From Pseudomonas sp. F(2018) (GTDB taxonomy: Bacteria; Pseudomonadota; Gammaproteobacteria; Pseudomonadales; Pseudomonadaceae): a DNA stretch of 64,000 nt. A program made the position numbers and the translations under genes. The first letter of the stretch is position 1. Each line of letters opens with the position of its first letter. Shown here in pieces: positions 31,924-42,460 of the stretch. The notes beneath the pieces are model-generated. The model was not told where the DNA came from. It did not search any database and saw only the letters and a list, made by a program, of their open reading frames with translations. The stretch is from the NCBI RefSeq assembly GCF_005508865.1, contig NZ_SCOM01000003.1, positions 248,001 to 312,000 of the forward strand, written 5' to 3'.

Positions 31924-32250
31924 ATGCCGCATAACCGCCTGTTCCTCGCCCTCGCTCTGGTCGCCATCCCTGTTGCTCCGGCCATGGCCGACGCCGACTT
32001 CTGGCACGACGTTCTCTCGTCCGGCGCCACCACCGCCTCCACCTACGTGACTTTCAAGGACGACAAGCAGTTGGTCGCCGCCCGCGACGATGCCAGTGCC
32101 TTCGTCGCCAGTGGCGGGCAGATCCGCGGTGCCCACCTGGAGGCGGCGCTGCAGCGCATGCGCAGCGAGCATCCGCAGCTGCAGGCCAGCGACGCGGAAC
32201 TGGCCCAGGCCCTGCTCATGCAATCGACGCAGCAACAGCCCACACGCTAG
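31924..32250 (+). CDS. DUF2388 exported protein
   Basis: A 108-residue protein with a signal peptide (cleavage after AMA, about residue 22) and the DUF2388 conserved block SSGATTASTYVTFKDDK (about 32-48) followed by ARDDASAFVASGG and an Ala/Leu-rich helix. This family is largely restricted to Pseudomonas and has no known function. It has its own ribosome binding site. Confidence 0.88.
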   Translation: MPHNRLFLALALVAIPVAPAMADADFWHDVLSSGATTASTYVTFKDDKQLVAARDDASAFVASGGQIRGAHLEAALQRMRSEHPQLQASDAELAQALLMQSTQQQPTR

Positions 32251-32266
32251 AAGCGCAGCGGCTAGA

Positions 32267-32291
32267 CTCCAGCCCTATATCGGGGCTGGAG
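32267..32291 (+). repeat. Hairpin between the DUF2388 and lipoprotein genes
   Basis: CTCCAGCCC and GGGCTGGAG form a perfect 9-bp stem with a 7-nt loop. There is no T-tract, and the right arm ends 7 nt before the lipoprotein ATG, next to the ACAGGG ribosome binding site. It may limit read-through or modulate translation. Confidence 0.6.
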
Positions 32292-32298
32292 AACAGGG

Positions 32299-33570
32299 AT
32301 GTCGAGATCGCTACTACTGTTGGTGCTGGCAAGCCTGCTCGGCGGCTGCCAGCTGTTGGCACTGGACCGGCAGATGCAGCAGGCCCAGCACACCCAGGTG
32401 CTGATTCCCGGCAGCTTGGACGCCGGCGCTGGACTGGAGGCGCTGGTCGCGCTGTTCTCCGGCGAGCGGCTGGTGGGCTATCGCAGCGTGCAGCCCGGCG
32501 GCCTGTTCTACTTCAGCACGGCGGCCGGCGACTATCAGTTGCTGGCCTTTCAGGATCGCAACGGCAATTTCCGCCTGGACGCCGACGAGTCGCGCCACTG
32601 GCTGCCACAGCCGCGCACCGCGCCCTTCCAACTGCAACCGACCGCCGAGCAGCGCGCAGAGCTGGGCCGGCTCAATCTGCTGCAACCGGCGGCTGCCGAC
32701 GGCACCCCGCTACCGGCCTTGGACCTGAGTCTGGACAGGCTGCTGCGTGATCTGCCGCGGGTGCGCCATAACTACCTGCGGGAGGTGAATTTCGACGACC
32801 CGCGCTTCTCCGCCCAGCGCACCGCACAGGGCGCCTGGCAGCCCCTGGATTTCCTCAGCGAGGTCGGTTACGGCCTGTACCTGCTGCAGCCCTGGGATCC
32901 GGACAAGGAGCCGATCTTCCTGGTCCACGGCATCAACAGCTCGCCCGACGTCTGGCGCGGGCTGGCCGCCAGCATCGACCAGCAGCGCTACCAGCTGGTG
33001 CTGTTCCACTACCCCAGCGGCCTGCCACTAAACAACAGCGCTTACATACTCAGCGAGGCGATCCGTGATGTGCGCCTGCGCCTGCGCCCCGCGCGCTTTC
33101 ACCTGTTCGCCCACAGCATGGGCGGCCTGGTGGCGCGGCGCACCGTGCAGGCGCTGGAGCCGGGTGGCAGCGACCAGGAACTGTGCCTGTTCCTCACCCT
33201 GGCCACGCCCTGGGGCGGGCATCCTTCGGCCGCCTCCGGGGTGAAGAACGCGCCGGTCAACGTGCCGGTGTGGCGCGACATGGCGCCCGGCAGTCCGTAC
33301 CTGCGCAGCCTGTTCGCCGCGCCACTGCCGGAGCATCTGCGCCAGTGGCAGCTGGTGGCCTACACCGGCAACAGCCGGATGATCGCCGAACCCAACGACG
33401 GCACCGTGCCGCTGGCCAGCGAGCTGCTGCCGGCCGCCCAGGACGAGGCCGAACGCCTGTACCTGATCGAGGCGAACCACACCGGCATCCTGCACGACGC
33501 GCGCAGCGTGGCGCTGTTGCAGCGGGCCCTGGACTCGCTGCCGGCAAAGGGCTGCACGGCGGAGGAATGA
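32299..33570 (+). CDS. Lipoprotein alpha/beta hydrolase
   Basis: A 423-residue protein with a lipobox (SLLGGC, Cys17; Gln at +2 favours the outer membrane). The C-terminal half is an alpha/beta hydrolase with VHGINSSPDVW (oxyanion region, about 211-221), the nucleophile elbow AHSMGG (about 271-276) and a likely catalytic His in EANHTG near the end. The N-terminal 180 residues are a separate beta-type domain. It is probably an esterase or lipase-like enzyme facing the periplasm; the substrate is unknown. Confidence 0.85.
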   Translation: MSRSLLLLVLASLLGGCQLLALDRQMQQAQHTQVLIPGSLDAGAGLEALVALFSGERLVGYRSVQPGGLFYFSTAAGDYQLLAFQDRNGNFRLDADESRHWLPQPRTAPFQLQPTAEQRAELGRLNLLQPAAADGTPLPALDLSLDRLLRDLPRVRHNYLREVNFDDPRFSAQRTAQGAWQPLDFLSEVGYGLYLLQPWDPDKEPIFLVHGINSSPDVWRGLAASIDQQRYQLVLFHYPSGLPLNNSAYILSEAIRDVRLRLRPARFHLFAHSMGGLVARRTVQALEPGGSDQELCLFLTLATPWGGHPSAASGVKNAPVNVPVWRDMAPGSPYLRSLFAAPLPEHLRQWQLVAYTGNSRMIAEPNDGTVPLASELLPAAQDEAERLYLIEANHTGILHDARSVALLQRALDSLPAKGCTAEE

Positions 33571-33585
33571 TTCGTCCTGAAAATA

Positions 33586-33613
33586 AAGAGGCCGCCCATT
33601 GGGCGGCCTCTTT
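33586..33613. terminator. Bidirectional terminator between lipoprotein hydrolase and gcvP
   Basis: AAAGAGGCCGCCC and GGGCGGCCTCTTT form a 13-bp stem around the short ATT loop, flanked by A- and T-rich sides. It lies between convergent genes and serves both. Confidence 0.9.
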
Positions 33614-33628
33614 GCTGGCGCGGAGCGC

Positions 33629-36502
33629 TTACTCGCGGTAGTCGTCCATCGGCACGCAGGCGCAGAACAGGTTGCGGTCGCCGTAGACGTTGTCCACGCG
33701 GTTCACCGCCGGCCAGTACTTGTGCGCGCGGGTGTGGGCGGACGGGGTCACCGCTTCCTCGATGCTGTACGGCCGCTCCCACACGCCGATCACGTCGGCC
33801 AGGGTGTGCGGGGCACGCTTGAGCGGGTTGTCCTCGGCCGGCCATTCGCCGGCGGCGACCTTGGCGATCTCGGCGCGGATGCTCAGCATGGCCTCGATGA
33901 AGCGATCCAGCTCTTCCTTCGACTCGCTCTCGGTAGGCTCGATCATCAGCGTGCCCGGTACCGGGAAGCTCATGGTCGGCGCGTGGAAGCCATAGTCCAT
34001 GAGGCGCTTGGCCACGTCTTCCTCGCTGATGCCGGTCTCGGCCTTGAGCGGACGCAGATCCAGGATGCACTCGTGGGCGACGCGGTCGTTGCGGCCGCTG
34101 TACAGCACCGGGAAGGCGCCGGCCAGCTGGCTGGCCAGGTAGTTGGCGTTGAGGATCGCCACTTCGGTGGCGGTGGCCAGCTGCGGGCCCATCATGGCGA
34201 TGTACATCCAGCTGATCGGCAGGATGCTCGCGCTGCCCCAGGGTGCGGCGCTGACCGCGGTGTTCTGCGGGTTCGGGCCCTGCAGCTCGACCACCGGGTG
34301 GTTGGCGACGAAGGGCGCCAGGTGCGCGCGCACACCGATCGGGCCCATGCCCGGGCCGCCACCGCCGTGGGGGATGCAGAAGGTCTTGTGCAGGTTCATG
34401 TGCGACACGTCGGCGCCGATATCGGCCGGACGCGCCAGGCCGACCTGGGCGTTGAGGTTGGCGCCGTCCATATAGACCTGGCCGCCGAAGCCGTGGACCA
34501 CCTCGCAGATCTCGCGGATGCCTTCCTCGTACACCCCATGGGTCGACGGGTAGGTGATCACCAGGCAGGACAGCTTGTCGCCGGCCTCGGCGGCCTTGGC
34601 CTTGAGGTCGTCCATGTCGACGTTGCCGGCGGCGTCGCACTCCACCACCACCACGCGCATGTTGAGCATCTGCGCCGAGGCCGGGTTGGTGCCGTGGGCC
34701 GAGGCCGGGATCAGGCAGATGTCACGGTGACCGTCGTTGCGGCTCTCGTGGTACTTGCGGATGGCCAGCAGGCCGGCGTACTCGCCCTGGGCACCGGAGT
34801 TGGGCTGCATGCAGATGGCGTCGAAGCCGGTGATGGCGCGCAGCCAGGCTTCCAGCTCGTCGATCATCAGCTTGTAGCCGGCGGCCTGCTCGCGCGGGGC
34901 GAAGGGGTGCAGGTTGCCGAATTCCGGCCAGGTCACCGGGATCATCTCGCTGGTGGCGTTGAGTTTCATGGTGCAGGAACCGAGCGGGATCATGGCCTGG
35001 TTCAGGGCCAGGTCCTTGTTCTCCAGGCGCTTGAGGTAGCGCAGCATGTCGGTTTCGCTGTGGTGGCTGTTGAACACCGGGTGGGTCAGGTAGCCGGAGG
35101 TACGCTGCAGGCCGGCCGGGATGCCTTGCGGCACTTCACCGGCATCCAGCGCGGCCACGCTCAGGCCGTGGTCGGCGCCGAGGAAGATGGCCAGCAGCTG
35201 CTCGACGGTCTGCGCCGAGCTGGTCTCGTCGAGGCTGACGCCCAGCTTGCCGCGACCGAGGATGCGCAGGTTGATGCGCGCGGCCTTGGCCGACTCGAGG
35301 ATGGCGGTCTGCATGCCGCCGACATCCAGGGTCAGGGTGTCGAAGAAGAACTGGTTGTCGCGCTGGATGCCCTTCTGCGCAAGGCCCTCGGCCAGCACGG
35401 CGGTCAGGCGATGCACGCGCTGGGCGATGCGCTTGAGGCCTTCCGGGCCGTGGTACACGGCGTAGCAGCTGGCCATGTTGGCCAGCAGCACCTGCGAGGT
35501 GCAGATGTTCGAATTCGCTTTTTCCCGGCGGATATGTTGCTCGCGGGTCTGCAGGGCCATGCGCAGCGCGGTATTGCCACGGGCATCCTTGGACACGCCG
35601 ATGATGCGGCCCGGCATGGCACGCTTGAACGCGTCGCGGGTGGCGAAGAAGGCCGCGTGCGGGCCGCCGTAGCCCATCGGTACGCCGAAGCGCTGCGCCG
35701 AGCCGAGCACCACGTCCGCGCCCAGTTCGCCCGGCGGGGTCAGCAGCAGCAGGCTGAGCAGGTCGGCAGCCACGCAGGCCAGGGCGTTCTGCGCGTGCAG
35801 CTGCTCGATCAGCGGCTTGATGTCACGGATCTCGCCATGGGTGTCCGGGTACTGCAGCAGGGCGCCGAACACGTCGAGGCCGGCCAGCTGCTCCAGCGCA
35901 CCGACCTGGACTTCGATGCCGAAGCCTTCGGCGCGGGTCTGCACCACGGAAATGGTCTGCGGGTGGCAGTTCTCGTCGACGAAGAACACATTGCTCTTCG
36001 ACTTGGCCACGCGCTTGGCCAGGCCCATGGCCTCGCCGGCGGCGGTGGCTTCGTCGAGCAGCGAGGCGCTGGCCAGGTCCAGGCCGGTCAGGTCGATGGT
36101 CAGTTGCTGGAAGTTCAGCAGCGACTCCAGGCGACCCTGGGCGATTTCCGGCTGGTAGGGGGTGTAGGCGGTGTACCAGCCCGGGTTCTCCAGCAGGTTA
36201 CGCAGGATCACGGTCGGGGTGATGGTGCCGTGGTAGCCCATGCCGATCAGGTTGGTCCACAGCTGGTTCTGCTCGGCGTAGCCTCGCAGCTTGGCCAGGG
36301 CGCCCTGCTCGTCCAGCGCCGCCGGCAGGTCCAGCGGGCGGTTGAGGCGGATGGCCGGCGGCACGGTCTGCACGATCAGCTCTTCGCGGCTGGCGACGCC
36401 GAGGGCGTCGAGCATGGCCTGTTCTTCACGGGCGTCCGGGCCGAGGTGGCGGCGGAGGAAGGCATCGGGCTGTTGCAGTTGATCGAGACGGGGCGTGGAC
36501 AT
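33629..36502 (-). CDS. gcvP: Glycine dehydrogenase (decarboxylating), P protein
   Basis: The PLP enzyme of the glycine cleavage system, 957 residues, with both halves of the family's fused form. The PLP-binding Lys lies in [17 protein letters not shown] at about residue 706. It decarboxylates glycine and passes aminomethyl to GcvH. gcvT, gcvH and gcvP are collinear on the minus strand, and gcvP is last. A 102-nt spacer with an 8-bp hairpin separates it from gcvH. Confidence 0.97.
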   Translation of the reverse strand: MSTPRLDQLQQPDAFLRRHLGPDAREEQAMLDALGVASREELIVQTVPPAIRLNRPLDLPAALDEQGALAKLRGYAEQNQLWTNLIGMGYHGTITPTVILRNLLENPGWYTAYTPYQPEIAQGRLESLLNFQQLTIDLTGLDLASASLLDEATAAGEAMGLAKRVAKSKSNVFFVDENCHPQTISVVQTRAEGFGIEVQVGALEQLAGLDVFGALLQYPDTHGEIRDIKPLIEQLHAQNALACVAADLLSLLLLTPPGELGADVVLGSAQRFGVPMGYGGPHAAFFATRDAFKRAMPGRIIGVSKDARGNTALRMALQTREQHIRREKANSNICTSQVLLANMASCYAVYHGPEGLKRIAQRVHRLTAVLAEGLAQKGIQRDNQFFFDTLTLDVGGMQTAILESAKAARINLRILGRGKLGVSLDETSSAQTVEQLLAIFLGADHGLSVAALDAGEVPQGIPAGLQRTSGYLTHPVFNSHHSETDMLRYLKRLENKDLALNQAMIPLGSCTMKLNATSEMIPVTWPEFGNLHPFAPREQAAGYKLMIDELEAWLRAITGFDAICMQPNSGAQGEYAGLLAIRKYHESRNDGHRDICLIPASAHGTNPASAQMLNMRVVVVECDAAGNVDMDDLKAKAAEAGDKLSCLVITYPSTHGVYEEGIREICEVVHGFGGQVYMDGANLNAQVGLARPADIGADVSHMNLHKTFCIPHGGGGPGMGPIGVRAHLAPFVANHPVVELQGPNPQNTAVSAAPWGSASILPISWMYIAMMGPQLATATEVAILNANYLASQLAGAFPVLYSGRNDRVAHECILDLRPLKAETGISEEDVAKRLMDYGFHAPTMSFPVPGTLMIEPTESESKEELDRFIEAMLSIRAEIAKVAAGEWPAEDNPLKRAPHTLADVIGVWERPYSIEEAVTPSAHTRAHKYWPAVNRVDNVYGDRNLFCACVPMDDYRE

Positions 36503-36525
36503 AGCAGGGCTCTCGGAAAATGACA

Positions 36526-36547
36526 GAGCCTCGACGGATCGAGGCTC
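36526..36547 (-). repeat. Hairpin in the gcvH-gcvP spacer
   Basis: GAGCCTCG (36526-36533) and CGAGGCTC (36540-36547) pair perfectly with a 6-nt loop. On the minus-strand transcript it is followed by TGTCATTTTCC. It could be a weak terminator or processing hairpin that lowers gcvP relative to gcvT and gcvH. Confidence 0.5.
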
Positions 36548-36604
36548 GACAGCGGAAATCGTGATCCTTGATGGCGGGCCGCGTGCTAGACGCGGCCATC
36601 AGCC

Positions 36605-36994
36605 TCAGGCATCGGCGGAGCAGACGGCTTCGTAGCCGGCGGCGTCGAGCAGCTCTTCCAGCTCGGCCGGGTTGCTCGGCTGCAGCTTGAAGAACCAGGC
36701 GGCGTAGGGGTCGCCGTTGACCTGCTCGGGAGCGTCGGCCAGGGCCTCGTTGACGGCGAGGACTTCGCCGGAGAGCGGGGCGTAGATGTCCGAGGCGGCC
36801 TTCACCGACTCGACCACACCGGCTTCCTGGCCGTTGGCCAGTTGCTTGCCGACTTCCGGCAGCTCGACGTAGACCACGTCGCCCAGGGCTTCCTGCGCGT
36901 GGTCGGTGATGCCCACGGTGACCGAGCCATCGGCCTCCAGGCGGATCCACTCGTGGCTGGCAACGTAACGCAGGTCGGCGGGGATATTGCTCAT
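36605..36994 (-). CDS. gcvH: Glycine cleavage system H protein
   Basis: The 129-residue lipoyl carrier. The lipoylated Lys is Lys65 in [12 protein letters not shown], in the expected beta-turn context, with [12 protein letters not shown] ahead. It shuttles the aminomethyl group between GcvP, GcvT and the lipoamide dehydrogenase. It sits between gcvT and gcvP. Confidence 0.97.
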   Translation of the reverse strand: MSNIPADLRYVASHEWIRLEADGSVTVGITDHAQEALGDVVYVELPEVGKQLANGQEAGVVESVKAASDIYAPLSGEVLAVNEALADAPEQVNGDPYAAWFFKLQPSNPAELEELLDAAGYEAVCSADA

Positions 36995-37081
36995 GTCGGT
37001 ACCCTCGAAATCAGTGGGGGCGGAAGACCCGCCCGGAAAATTTAGCAGTTGGAGCGGGAGCCGCAGCTCCGCCCGGTCGAA

Positions 37082-38164
37082 TCAGATGACGGCCTTGCCG
37101 TTGCGGACGAAATTCGCTTGCACGACCCGTACCGGATACCACTTGCCGCGGATTTCCACCTCGGCGCGATCGCTGGTGGCGGCCGGCACGCGGGCCAGAG
37201 CGATGGACTTGTTGAGGGTCGGCGAGAAGCTGCCGCTGGTGATCTCACCCTCGCCCACGCCTTCCACCCGCACTACCTGGTGGGCACGCAGCACGCCGCG
37301 CTCCTCCAGGACCAGGCCGACCAGCTTCTGCTGATCGCCGGCGGCGCGCTGGGTCTCCAGGGCGCTGCGGCCGACGAACTGGCGCTCGGCCGGTTCCCAG
37401 GCGATGGTCCAGCCCATATTGGCGGCCAGTGGCGAGGTTTCCTCGTCCATGTCCTGGCCGTACAGGTTCATGCCGGCTTCCAGGCGCAGGGTGTCGCGGG
37501 CGCCCAGGCCGATCGGAGCGATGCCGGCGCCGACCAGTTCGTTGAGGAAATCGGCAGCCTGGGCGGCCGGCAGCATGATCTCCAGGCCATCCTCACCGGT
37601 GTAGCCGGTGCGGGCGATGAACCAGTCGCCTTCCGGCAGGCCCTGGAACACCTTGAGTTCGTTGATCAGCGCGGCGCGAGCCGGGGACACCAGCTCGGCG
37701 GTCTTGGCCCGGGCATTGGGGCCCTGGATGGCGAGCATGGCCAGTTCGGCGCGCTCGTTCAGCTTGACCTCGAAGCCGGCGGTCTGCGCCTGCATCCAGG
37801 CCAGGTCCTTGTCGCGGGTGGCGGCGTTGACCACCACGCGGTAGCCCCAGTCGGTGAGGTAGACGATAAGGTCGTCGATCACCCCGCCACGCGGGTTGAG
37901 CATGCCACTGTAGAGCGCCTTGCCAGGCGTCTTCAGGCGTTCCACATCGTTGGCCAGCAGATGCTGCAGCCAGGCCTTGGCCTGGGCGCCGGTGACGTCG
38001 ACCACGGTCATGTGGGAGACGTCGAACACGCCGCAGTCGCGGCGCACCTGGTGGTGCTCCTCGACCTGGGAACCGTAGTGCAACGGCATATCCCAGCCGC
38101 CGAAATCGACCATCTTGGCGCCGAGCGCCAGATGTTGTTCATACAGGGGTGTACGCTGTCCCAT
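37082..38164 (-). CDS. gcvT: Aminomethyltransferase (T protein)
   Basis: A 360-residue tetrahydrofolate-dependent enzyme of the glycine cleavage system. It opens [11 protein letters not shown], with [11 protein letters not shown] (about 21-31) and VSHM typical of GcvT. The ATG at 38164 is used; 15 additional upstream residues in frame are unlike the family. It is the first gene of the gcvTHP cluster. The 162-nt leader shows no glycine-riboswitch core that I can recognise. Confidence 0.96.
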   Translation of the reverse strand: MGQRTPLYEQHLALGAKMVDFGGWDMPLHYGSQVEEHHQVRRDCGVFDVSHMTVVDVTGAQAKAWLQHLLANDVERLKTPGKALYSGMLNPRGGVIDDLIVYLTDWGYRVVVNAATRDKDLAWMQAQTAGFEVKLNERAELAMLAIQGPNARAKTAELVSPARAALINELKVFQGLPEGDWFIARTGYTGEDGLEIMLPAAQAADFLNELVGAGIAPIGLGARDTLRLEAGMNLYGQDMDEETSPLAANMGWTIAWEPAERQFVGRSALETQRAAGDQQKLVGLVLEERGVLRAHQVVRVEGVGEGEITSGSFSPTLNKSIALARVPAATSDRAEVEIRGKWYPVRVVQANFVRNGKAVI

Positions 38165-38326
38165 GGAAAACTCCTCAAACGGGCCCTGCCCTGGTGGGCA
38201 CGGGCTCATGGACGGCTGCGTCAGCAGGCGCGCATTGTAGCCCCGACGCGCCGCCCGGTCACCTCGATAGCCGACCGACCAGTCGATGTCGAGCGGATCG
38301 CGCCAGCCAGAGCCGGGCGGCCCGCC

Positions 38327-39946
38327 CTAGTGCCCCGGCTGGCGGGCGGAACGGCGGATCAGGCCGATCACCGGCAGCAGGCCGACCAGCACCAGGGTCA
38401 GTGCCGGCAACGCGGCGCGGGCCCACTCGCCCTCGCTGGTCATCTCGAAGATGCGCACCGACAGGGTGTCCCAGCCGAAAGGCCGCATCAGCAGAGTGGC
38501 CGGCATCTCCTTGAGCACATCGACGAACACCAGCAACGCGGCCGACAGTGCGCCCGGCACCAGCAGCGGCAGGTAGACGCGCAGGAACAGCGCCGGCCCG
38601 CCGACACCGAGACTGCGCGCGGCCTGCGGCAATGACGGGCGGATGCGCGCCAGGCCGTTCTCCAGCGGGCCGTAGGCCACCGCCATGAAACGCACCAGGT
38701 AGGCCAGCAGCAGCGCCGCCAGGCTGCCCAGCAGCAGCGGCTTGCCGGCGCCACCGAGCCAGGCGGACAACGGGATCACCAGCTCGCGGTCGAGGAAGCT
38801 GAAGGCCAGCATGATCGACACCGCCAGCACCGAGCCGGGCAGCGCGTAGCCGAGGTTGGCCAGGCTCACCGCACTGCGGATCGGCCGGGTCGGCGCCTGG
38901 CGGCGGGCGAAGGCCAGCAGCAGCGCCACGGCCACGGTGATCAGCGCGGCCAGGGCGCCAAGGGACAGGGTGTGCAGGATCAGGCCGGCGTAGCGCTCGT
39001 CCAGATCGAAGCGGCCGCGCTGCCAGAACCACACCAGCAGCTGCAGCAGCGGCACCACGAAGGCGCAGACGAACACCAGGCCGCACCAGGCGCTGGCGGC
39101 CAGGGCCTTCCAGCCATGCAGGCGGTACAGCGCCTTGCCGCGCGGCCGTTCGCTGGCCGGGCGACTGGCGCCACGGGCGCGCCGCTCGCCGTAGAGCACC
39201 AGCATCACCGCCAGCAGCAGCAGGCTGGCCAGCTGGGTGGCGCCGGACAGGCTGTAGAAGCCGTACCAGGTCTTGTAGATGGCGGTGGTGAAGGTATCGA
39301 AGTTGAACACCGCCACCGCGCCGAAGTCGGCCAGGGTCTCCATGATCGCCAGCGCCAGCCCGGCGCCGATGGCCGGCCAGGCCATCGGCAGCGCCACGCG
39401 CCAGAACGCCTGCCAGGGCGACTGGCCGAGCACCCGCGCCGCCTCCAGCAGGCCACGGCCTTGGGCCAGGAAGGCGCTGCGCGCGAGCAGGTAGACGTAG
39501 GGGTAGAACACCAGCACCAGCACCGTGATCACCCCGCCGGTGGAGCGCACGCGGGGCAAACGGATACCCGTGCCGAACCACTCGCGCAGCAGGCTCTGCA
39601 CCGGGCCCGAGAAATCGAACAAACCGATAAAGACGAAGGCCAGCACGTAGGCCGGAATGGCGAAGGGCAGCATCAGCGCCCAGTCCAGCCAGCGCCGGCC
39701 GGGGAACTCGCAGAGGCTGGTGAGCCAGGCCAGGCTGACGCCGAGCAGCGTCACGCCGACGCCGACGCCGAACACCAGCACCAGGGTGTTGCCCAGCAGG
39801 CGCGGCATCTGGGTATCCCACAGATGGCTCCAGATCTCGCCATCGATCTCGTGCCAGGACAGCACCAGCACCGACAGCGGCAGCAGCACCAGGGCGGCGA
39901 TGGCAAAGGCGATGGGGTACCAGCGGCGCTGGACGGGATGACTCAC
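38327..39946 (-). CDS. fbpB: Iron(III) ABC transporter permease (FbpB type)
   Basis: A 539-residue permease with two tandem binding-protein-dependent transport modules (about 12 membrane helices), the fused form typical of Fe3+ transporters. The start is GTG at 39946 with AGGAG 6 nt upstream; no suitable ATG exists. The binding-protein gene lies 176 nt upstream on the same strand, separated by REP-like repeats. No ATPase (fbpC) gene is present in the cluster. Confidence 0.9.
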   Translation of the reverse strand: MSHPVQRRWYPIAFAIAALVLLPLSVLVLSWHEIDGEIWSHLWDTQMPRLLGNTLVLVFGVGVGVTLLGVSLAWLTSLCEFPGRRWLDWALMLPFAIPAYVLAFVFIGLFDFSGPVQSLLREWFGTGIRLPRVRSTGGVITVLVLVFYPYVYLLARSAFLAQGRGLLEAARVLGQSPWQAFWRVALPMAWPAIGAGLALAIMETLADFGAVAVFNFDTFTTAIYKTWYGFYSLSGATQLASLLLLAVMLVLYGERRARGASRPASERPRGKALYRLHGWKALAASAWCGLVFVCAFVVPLLQLLVWFWQRGRFDLDERYAGLILHTLSLGALAALITVAVALLLAFARRQAPTRPIRSAVSLANLGYALPGSVLAVSIMLAFSFLDRELVIPLSAWLGGAGKPLLLGSLAALLLAYLVRFMAVAYGPLENGLARIRPSLPQAARSLGVGGPALFLRVYLPLLVPGALSAALLVFVDVLKEMPATLLMRPFGWDTLSVRIFEMTSEGEWARAALPALTLVLVGLLPVIGLIRRSARQPGH

Positions 39947-40030
39947 GCGAACTCCTGGCGGGCGAAAACGAGACGCCCCGGGCGGGCCGGGGCGTCGAGA
40001 GTATAACGGCAGAGCAGGTGCTGGACGCGC

Positions 40031-40115
40031 CCTCTCCCGCTATGGGAGAGATTGGGGAGGGGCCTTAGCGCCGCAGCCCTCTCGCCCAGCCCCTCTCCCA
40101 CAAGTGGGAGAGGGG
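40031..40115. repeat. REP-like pair of CCCTCTCCC palindromes
   Basis: Two hairpins lie in the fbpA-fbpB spacer: CTCTCCC-GCTAT-GGGAGAG (40032-40050) and CCCCTCTCCCA-CAAG-TGGGAGAGGGG (40090-40115). They share their core with 20678-20701 and 61111-61209. The paired layout resembles BIME-type REP doublets and may stabilise the upstream fbpA mRNA relative to fbpB. Confidence 0.85.
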
Positions 40116-40122
40116 AGTCCGA

Positions 40123-41124
40123 TCAGTTCCAGCCGACCCTGTCCATCATCCTGATCGCCTCGGCCTGGCGCTTGCCGGCCACCTCCACCGGGATGCTATC
40201 GGCCTTGAACTCGCCCCAGGCCGCCACTTCCGCCGACGGCTTGACCGCCGGGTTGGCCGGGAACTCCTGGTTGATCTCGGCGAACAGGCCCTGGGCCTCC
40301 GGCGTGGTCATCCACTCGACCAGCTTCTTCGCCGCCTCCGGGTTCGGCGCGTGCTTGGTCAGGCCGACGCCTGACAGGTTGACGTGCACGCCACGGTCGC
40401 TCTGGTTGGGCCAGAACAGCTTGGCGCGCAGCTGCGGGTTTTCCTTGTGCAGGCGGCCGTAGTAGTAGGTGTTGACGATGCCGACGTCGCACTGGCCGGC
40501 ATCCACGGCGAGGATCACCGCGTTGTCGTCGGCGAACACGTCGGTGGCCAGGTTGTTCACCCAGCCCTGCAGGATCTGTTCGGTCTTCTCGGCGCCATGG
40601 GTCTCGATCAGGGTGCCGGTGAGCGATTGGTTGTACACCTTCTTGCTGGTGCGCAGGCACAGGCGGCCCTCCCACTCGGGACCGGCCAGCGCTTCGTAGG
40701 TGGTCAGCTCGCCCGGCTGCACGCGCTCGGTGGAGTAGACGATGGTCCGCGCGCGCAGCGACAGGCCGGTCCAGGCATGGTTGCTGGAGCGGTACTGGGC
40801 CGGGATGTTGGCGTCGATCACCGGCGAGGTGAAGGGCTGCAGGATGCCCATCTGCTCGGCCTGCCACAGGTTGCCGGCGTCCACGGTGATCAGCAGGTCG
40901 GCCACGCCGTTCTCGCCCTCGGCCTTGATGCGCTGCATCAGCGGCGCTTCCTTGTCGGTGATGAACTTGATGTTCACCCCGGTCTTGGCGGTGTAGGCGT
41001 CGAAGACCGGCTTGATCAGCTCGTCGATGCGCGAGGAGTAGACCACCACTTCCTCGGCGGCCGTGGCGGAACCGGCGGCGGCGCTCAAGGCCAGAACGGC
41101 GAGCAGGCGTTTGGACAGCGACAT
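40123..41124 (-). CDS. fbpA: Iron(III) ABC transporter periplasmic binding protein
   Basis: A 333-residue binding protein of the FbpA/FutA class with a signal peptide (residues 1-22, ATA-A). VVVYSSR starts the mature domain, and the tyrosine-rich VNTYYYGRL (about 220-228) supplies the Fe3+ ligands. It is the promoter-proximal gene with fbpB downstream. Iron control is expected, but only a weak Fur-like site is visible upstream. Confidence 0.92.
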   Translation of the reverse strand: MSLSKRLLAVLALSAAAGSATAAEEVVVYSSRIDELIKPVFDAYTAKTGVNIKFITDKEAPLMQRIKAEGENGVADLLITVDAGNLWQAEQMGILQPFTSPVIDANIPAQYRSSNHAWTGLSLRARTIVYSTERVQPGELTTYEALAGPEWEGRLCLRTSKKVYNQSLTGTLIETHGAEKTEQILQGWVNNLATDVFADDNAVILAVDAGQCDVGIVNTYYYGRLHKENPQLRAKLFWPNQSDRGVHVNLSGVGLTKHAPNPEAAKKLVEWMTTPEAQGLFAEINQEFPANPAVKPSAEVAAWGEFKADSIPVEVAGKRQAEAIRMMDRVGWN

Positions 41125-41159
41125 GGCGAAGGCTCTCGTGACTGCGGAAAGATCACAAA

Positions 41160-41174
41160 TGATAGTGACTCGCA
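41160..41174 (-). promoter_or_regulatory. Weak Fur-box-like sequence ahead of fbpA
   Basis: TGATAGT-G-ACTCGCA matches the 7-1-7 Fur pattern (TGATAAT-N-ATTATCA) at roughly 10 of 14 positions, 36 nt upstream of the fbpA start. The right half is poor, so this is only suggestive. Confidence 0.25.
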
Positions 41175-41233
41175 GCTGAGAGCTGTAGCGATTTTATGTC
41201 GCAGTGTTTCACCGGCCGCAGTCGCCGCCGGCC

Positions 41234-42451
41234 TCAGGCGCTGGCCAGCTCGGGCAGATCACCGACCAGGCCAAGCGCGCGGCGGACGAACAGGGCCTTG
41301 GCATCCGGCAGCTCGTCGACCCAGTTGAGACCGCTGTTGCGCAGCAGGCGGATCGGCAGCGGGTCGGCCTGGAACAGGCGCTCGAAACCCTCCATGGCCG
41401 CCATCATCGCCAGGTTGTGCGGCATGCGCCGACGCTCGTAGCGGCTGAGCACGCGCACATCGCCCGGCTGCTCGCCGCGCTGCAACGCGTGCTGCAGGAC
41501 CTCGGCCAGCACCGCGGCGTCGAGGAAGCCGAGATTGACGCCCTGGCCGGCCAGCGGATGGATGCTGTGGGCGGCGTCGCCGATCAGCGCCAGGCCGCTC
41601 TCCACGTAGCGCTTGGCGTGACGCTGGCGCAGCGGGATGCACACCCGCGGGTCGACCGCGGTCACCGGGCCCAGGCGCCATTCGAAGGCCTTGCCCAGCT
41701 CGTGGCGGAAGGCCTCGTCGTCCAGCGCCATCAGGCGCTCGGCCTCGGCCGGCACGGTAGACCAGACGATCGAGCACCAGTGCTCGTCGCCCTGGCGGCT
41801 GAGCGGCAGGAAGGCCAGCGGGCCGTCGTCGGTGAAGCGCTGCCAGGCGGTGAGCCGGTGCGGCCGCTCGCAGCGCACGCTGGTGACGATGGCGTGGTGC
41901 AGGTAGTTCCATTCGCGGGTGGCGCAGCCGGCCAGGCGGCGTACCGCCGAGTTGGCACCATCGGCGGCCACCAGCAACGGCGCGCGCAGCTCGCGGCCGT
42001 CAGCCAGGGTCAGCAGCCAGCCGTCGCCGGAGCGGCGCAGCTGCTCCAGGCGGGCGTTGCCGAGCAGGCCGATCTGACTGCCGTGCAGGCGTTCGAGCAG
42101 GGCGTCCTGGACCACACGGTTCTCGACGATATGGCCGAGCACCTCGGCATGCACGCTGGCCGCCGAGAAGTGCACGCTGCCGGTGCCGGAACCGTCCCAC
42201 ACCTGCATGTCGCGATAGGGCGAGGCGCGCCGGGCGGCGATGCCGCCCCACACGCCGAGGCGCTCGAGGATGCGCTGGCTGGCGGCGGACAGGGCACTGA
42301 CCCGCGGCTCGAAGGCGCCGCCAGCATCGAAGGGTCTGACGCTGAGCGGGCCGCCGTCGACCACCAGGATCTCCAGGCCGCTGTGTTCCAGGGCCAGGGC
42401 CAGGGCGCTGCCGACCATGCCGGCGCCAACGATGATCAGGTCCGCTTGCAT
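41234..42451 (-). CDS. ubiI: UbiH/UbiI-family FAD hydroxylase (VisC/UbiI)
   Basis: A 405-residue flavin monooxygenase with the N-terminal dinucleotide motif GAGMVGSALALAL (about 9-21), the DG motif near 160 and the C-terminal GDAAHSIHPLAGQGVNLG FAD-ribityl motif (about 289-306). It hydroxylates the benzoquinol ring in ubiquinone synthesis. UbiI, UbiH and UbiF are similar; UbiI is chosen from Pseudomonas gene order (visC upstream of ubiH and pepP). Confidence 0.88.
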   Translation of the reverse strand: MQADLIIVGAGMVGSALALALEHSGLEILVVDGGPLSVRPFDAGGAFEPRVSALSAASQRILERLGVWGGIAARRASPYRDMQVWDGSGTGSVHFSAASVHAEVLGHIVENRVVQDALLERLHGSQIGLLGNARLEQLRRSGDGWLLTLADGRELRAPLLVAADGANSAVRRLAGCATREWNYLHHAIVTSVRCERPHRLTAWQRFTDDGPLAFLPLSRQGDEHWCSIVWSTVPAEAERLMALDDEAFRHELGKAFEWRLGPVTAVDPRVCIPLRQRHAKRYVESGLALIGDAAHSIHPLAGQGVNLGFLDAAVLAEVLQHALQRGEQPGDVRVLSRYERRRMPHNLAMMAAMEGFERLFQADPLPIRLLRNSGLNWVDELPDAKALFVRRALGLVGDLPELASA

Positions 42452-42460
42452 GACTTGTCC

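Noticed and set aside
33599..36523. A 974-codon open frame on the plus strand, antisense to gcvP
   Set aside because: It mirrors gcvP almost exactly; in GC-rich genes with G/C-ending codons the antisense frame is commonly open. Its composition (Gly/Ala/Val/Gln/His-rich) is that of such shadows and it has no ribosome binding site.
38165..38326. Possible glycine riboswitch ahead of gcvT
   Set aside because: The leader is short and I could not find the conserved glycine-aptamer core; a covariance-model search would settle it.
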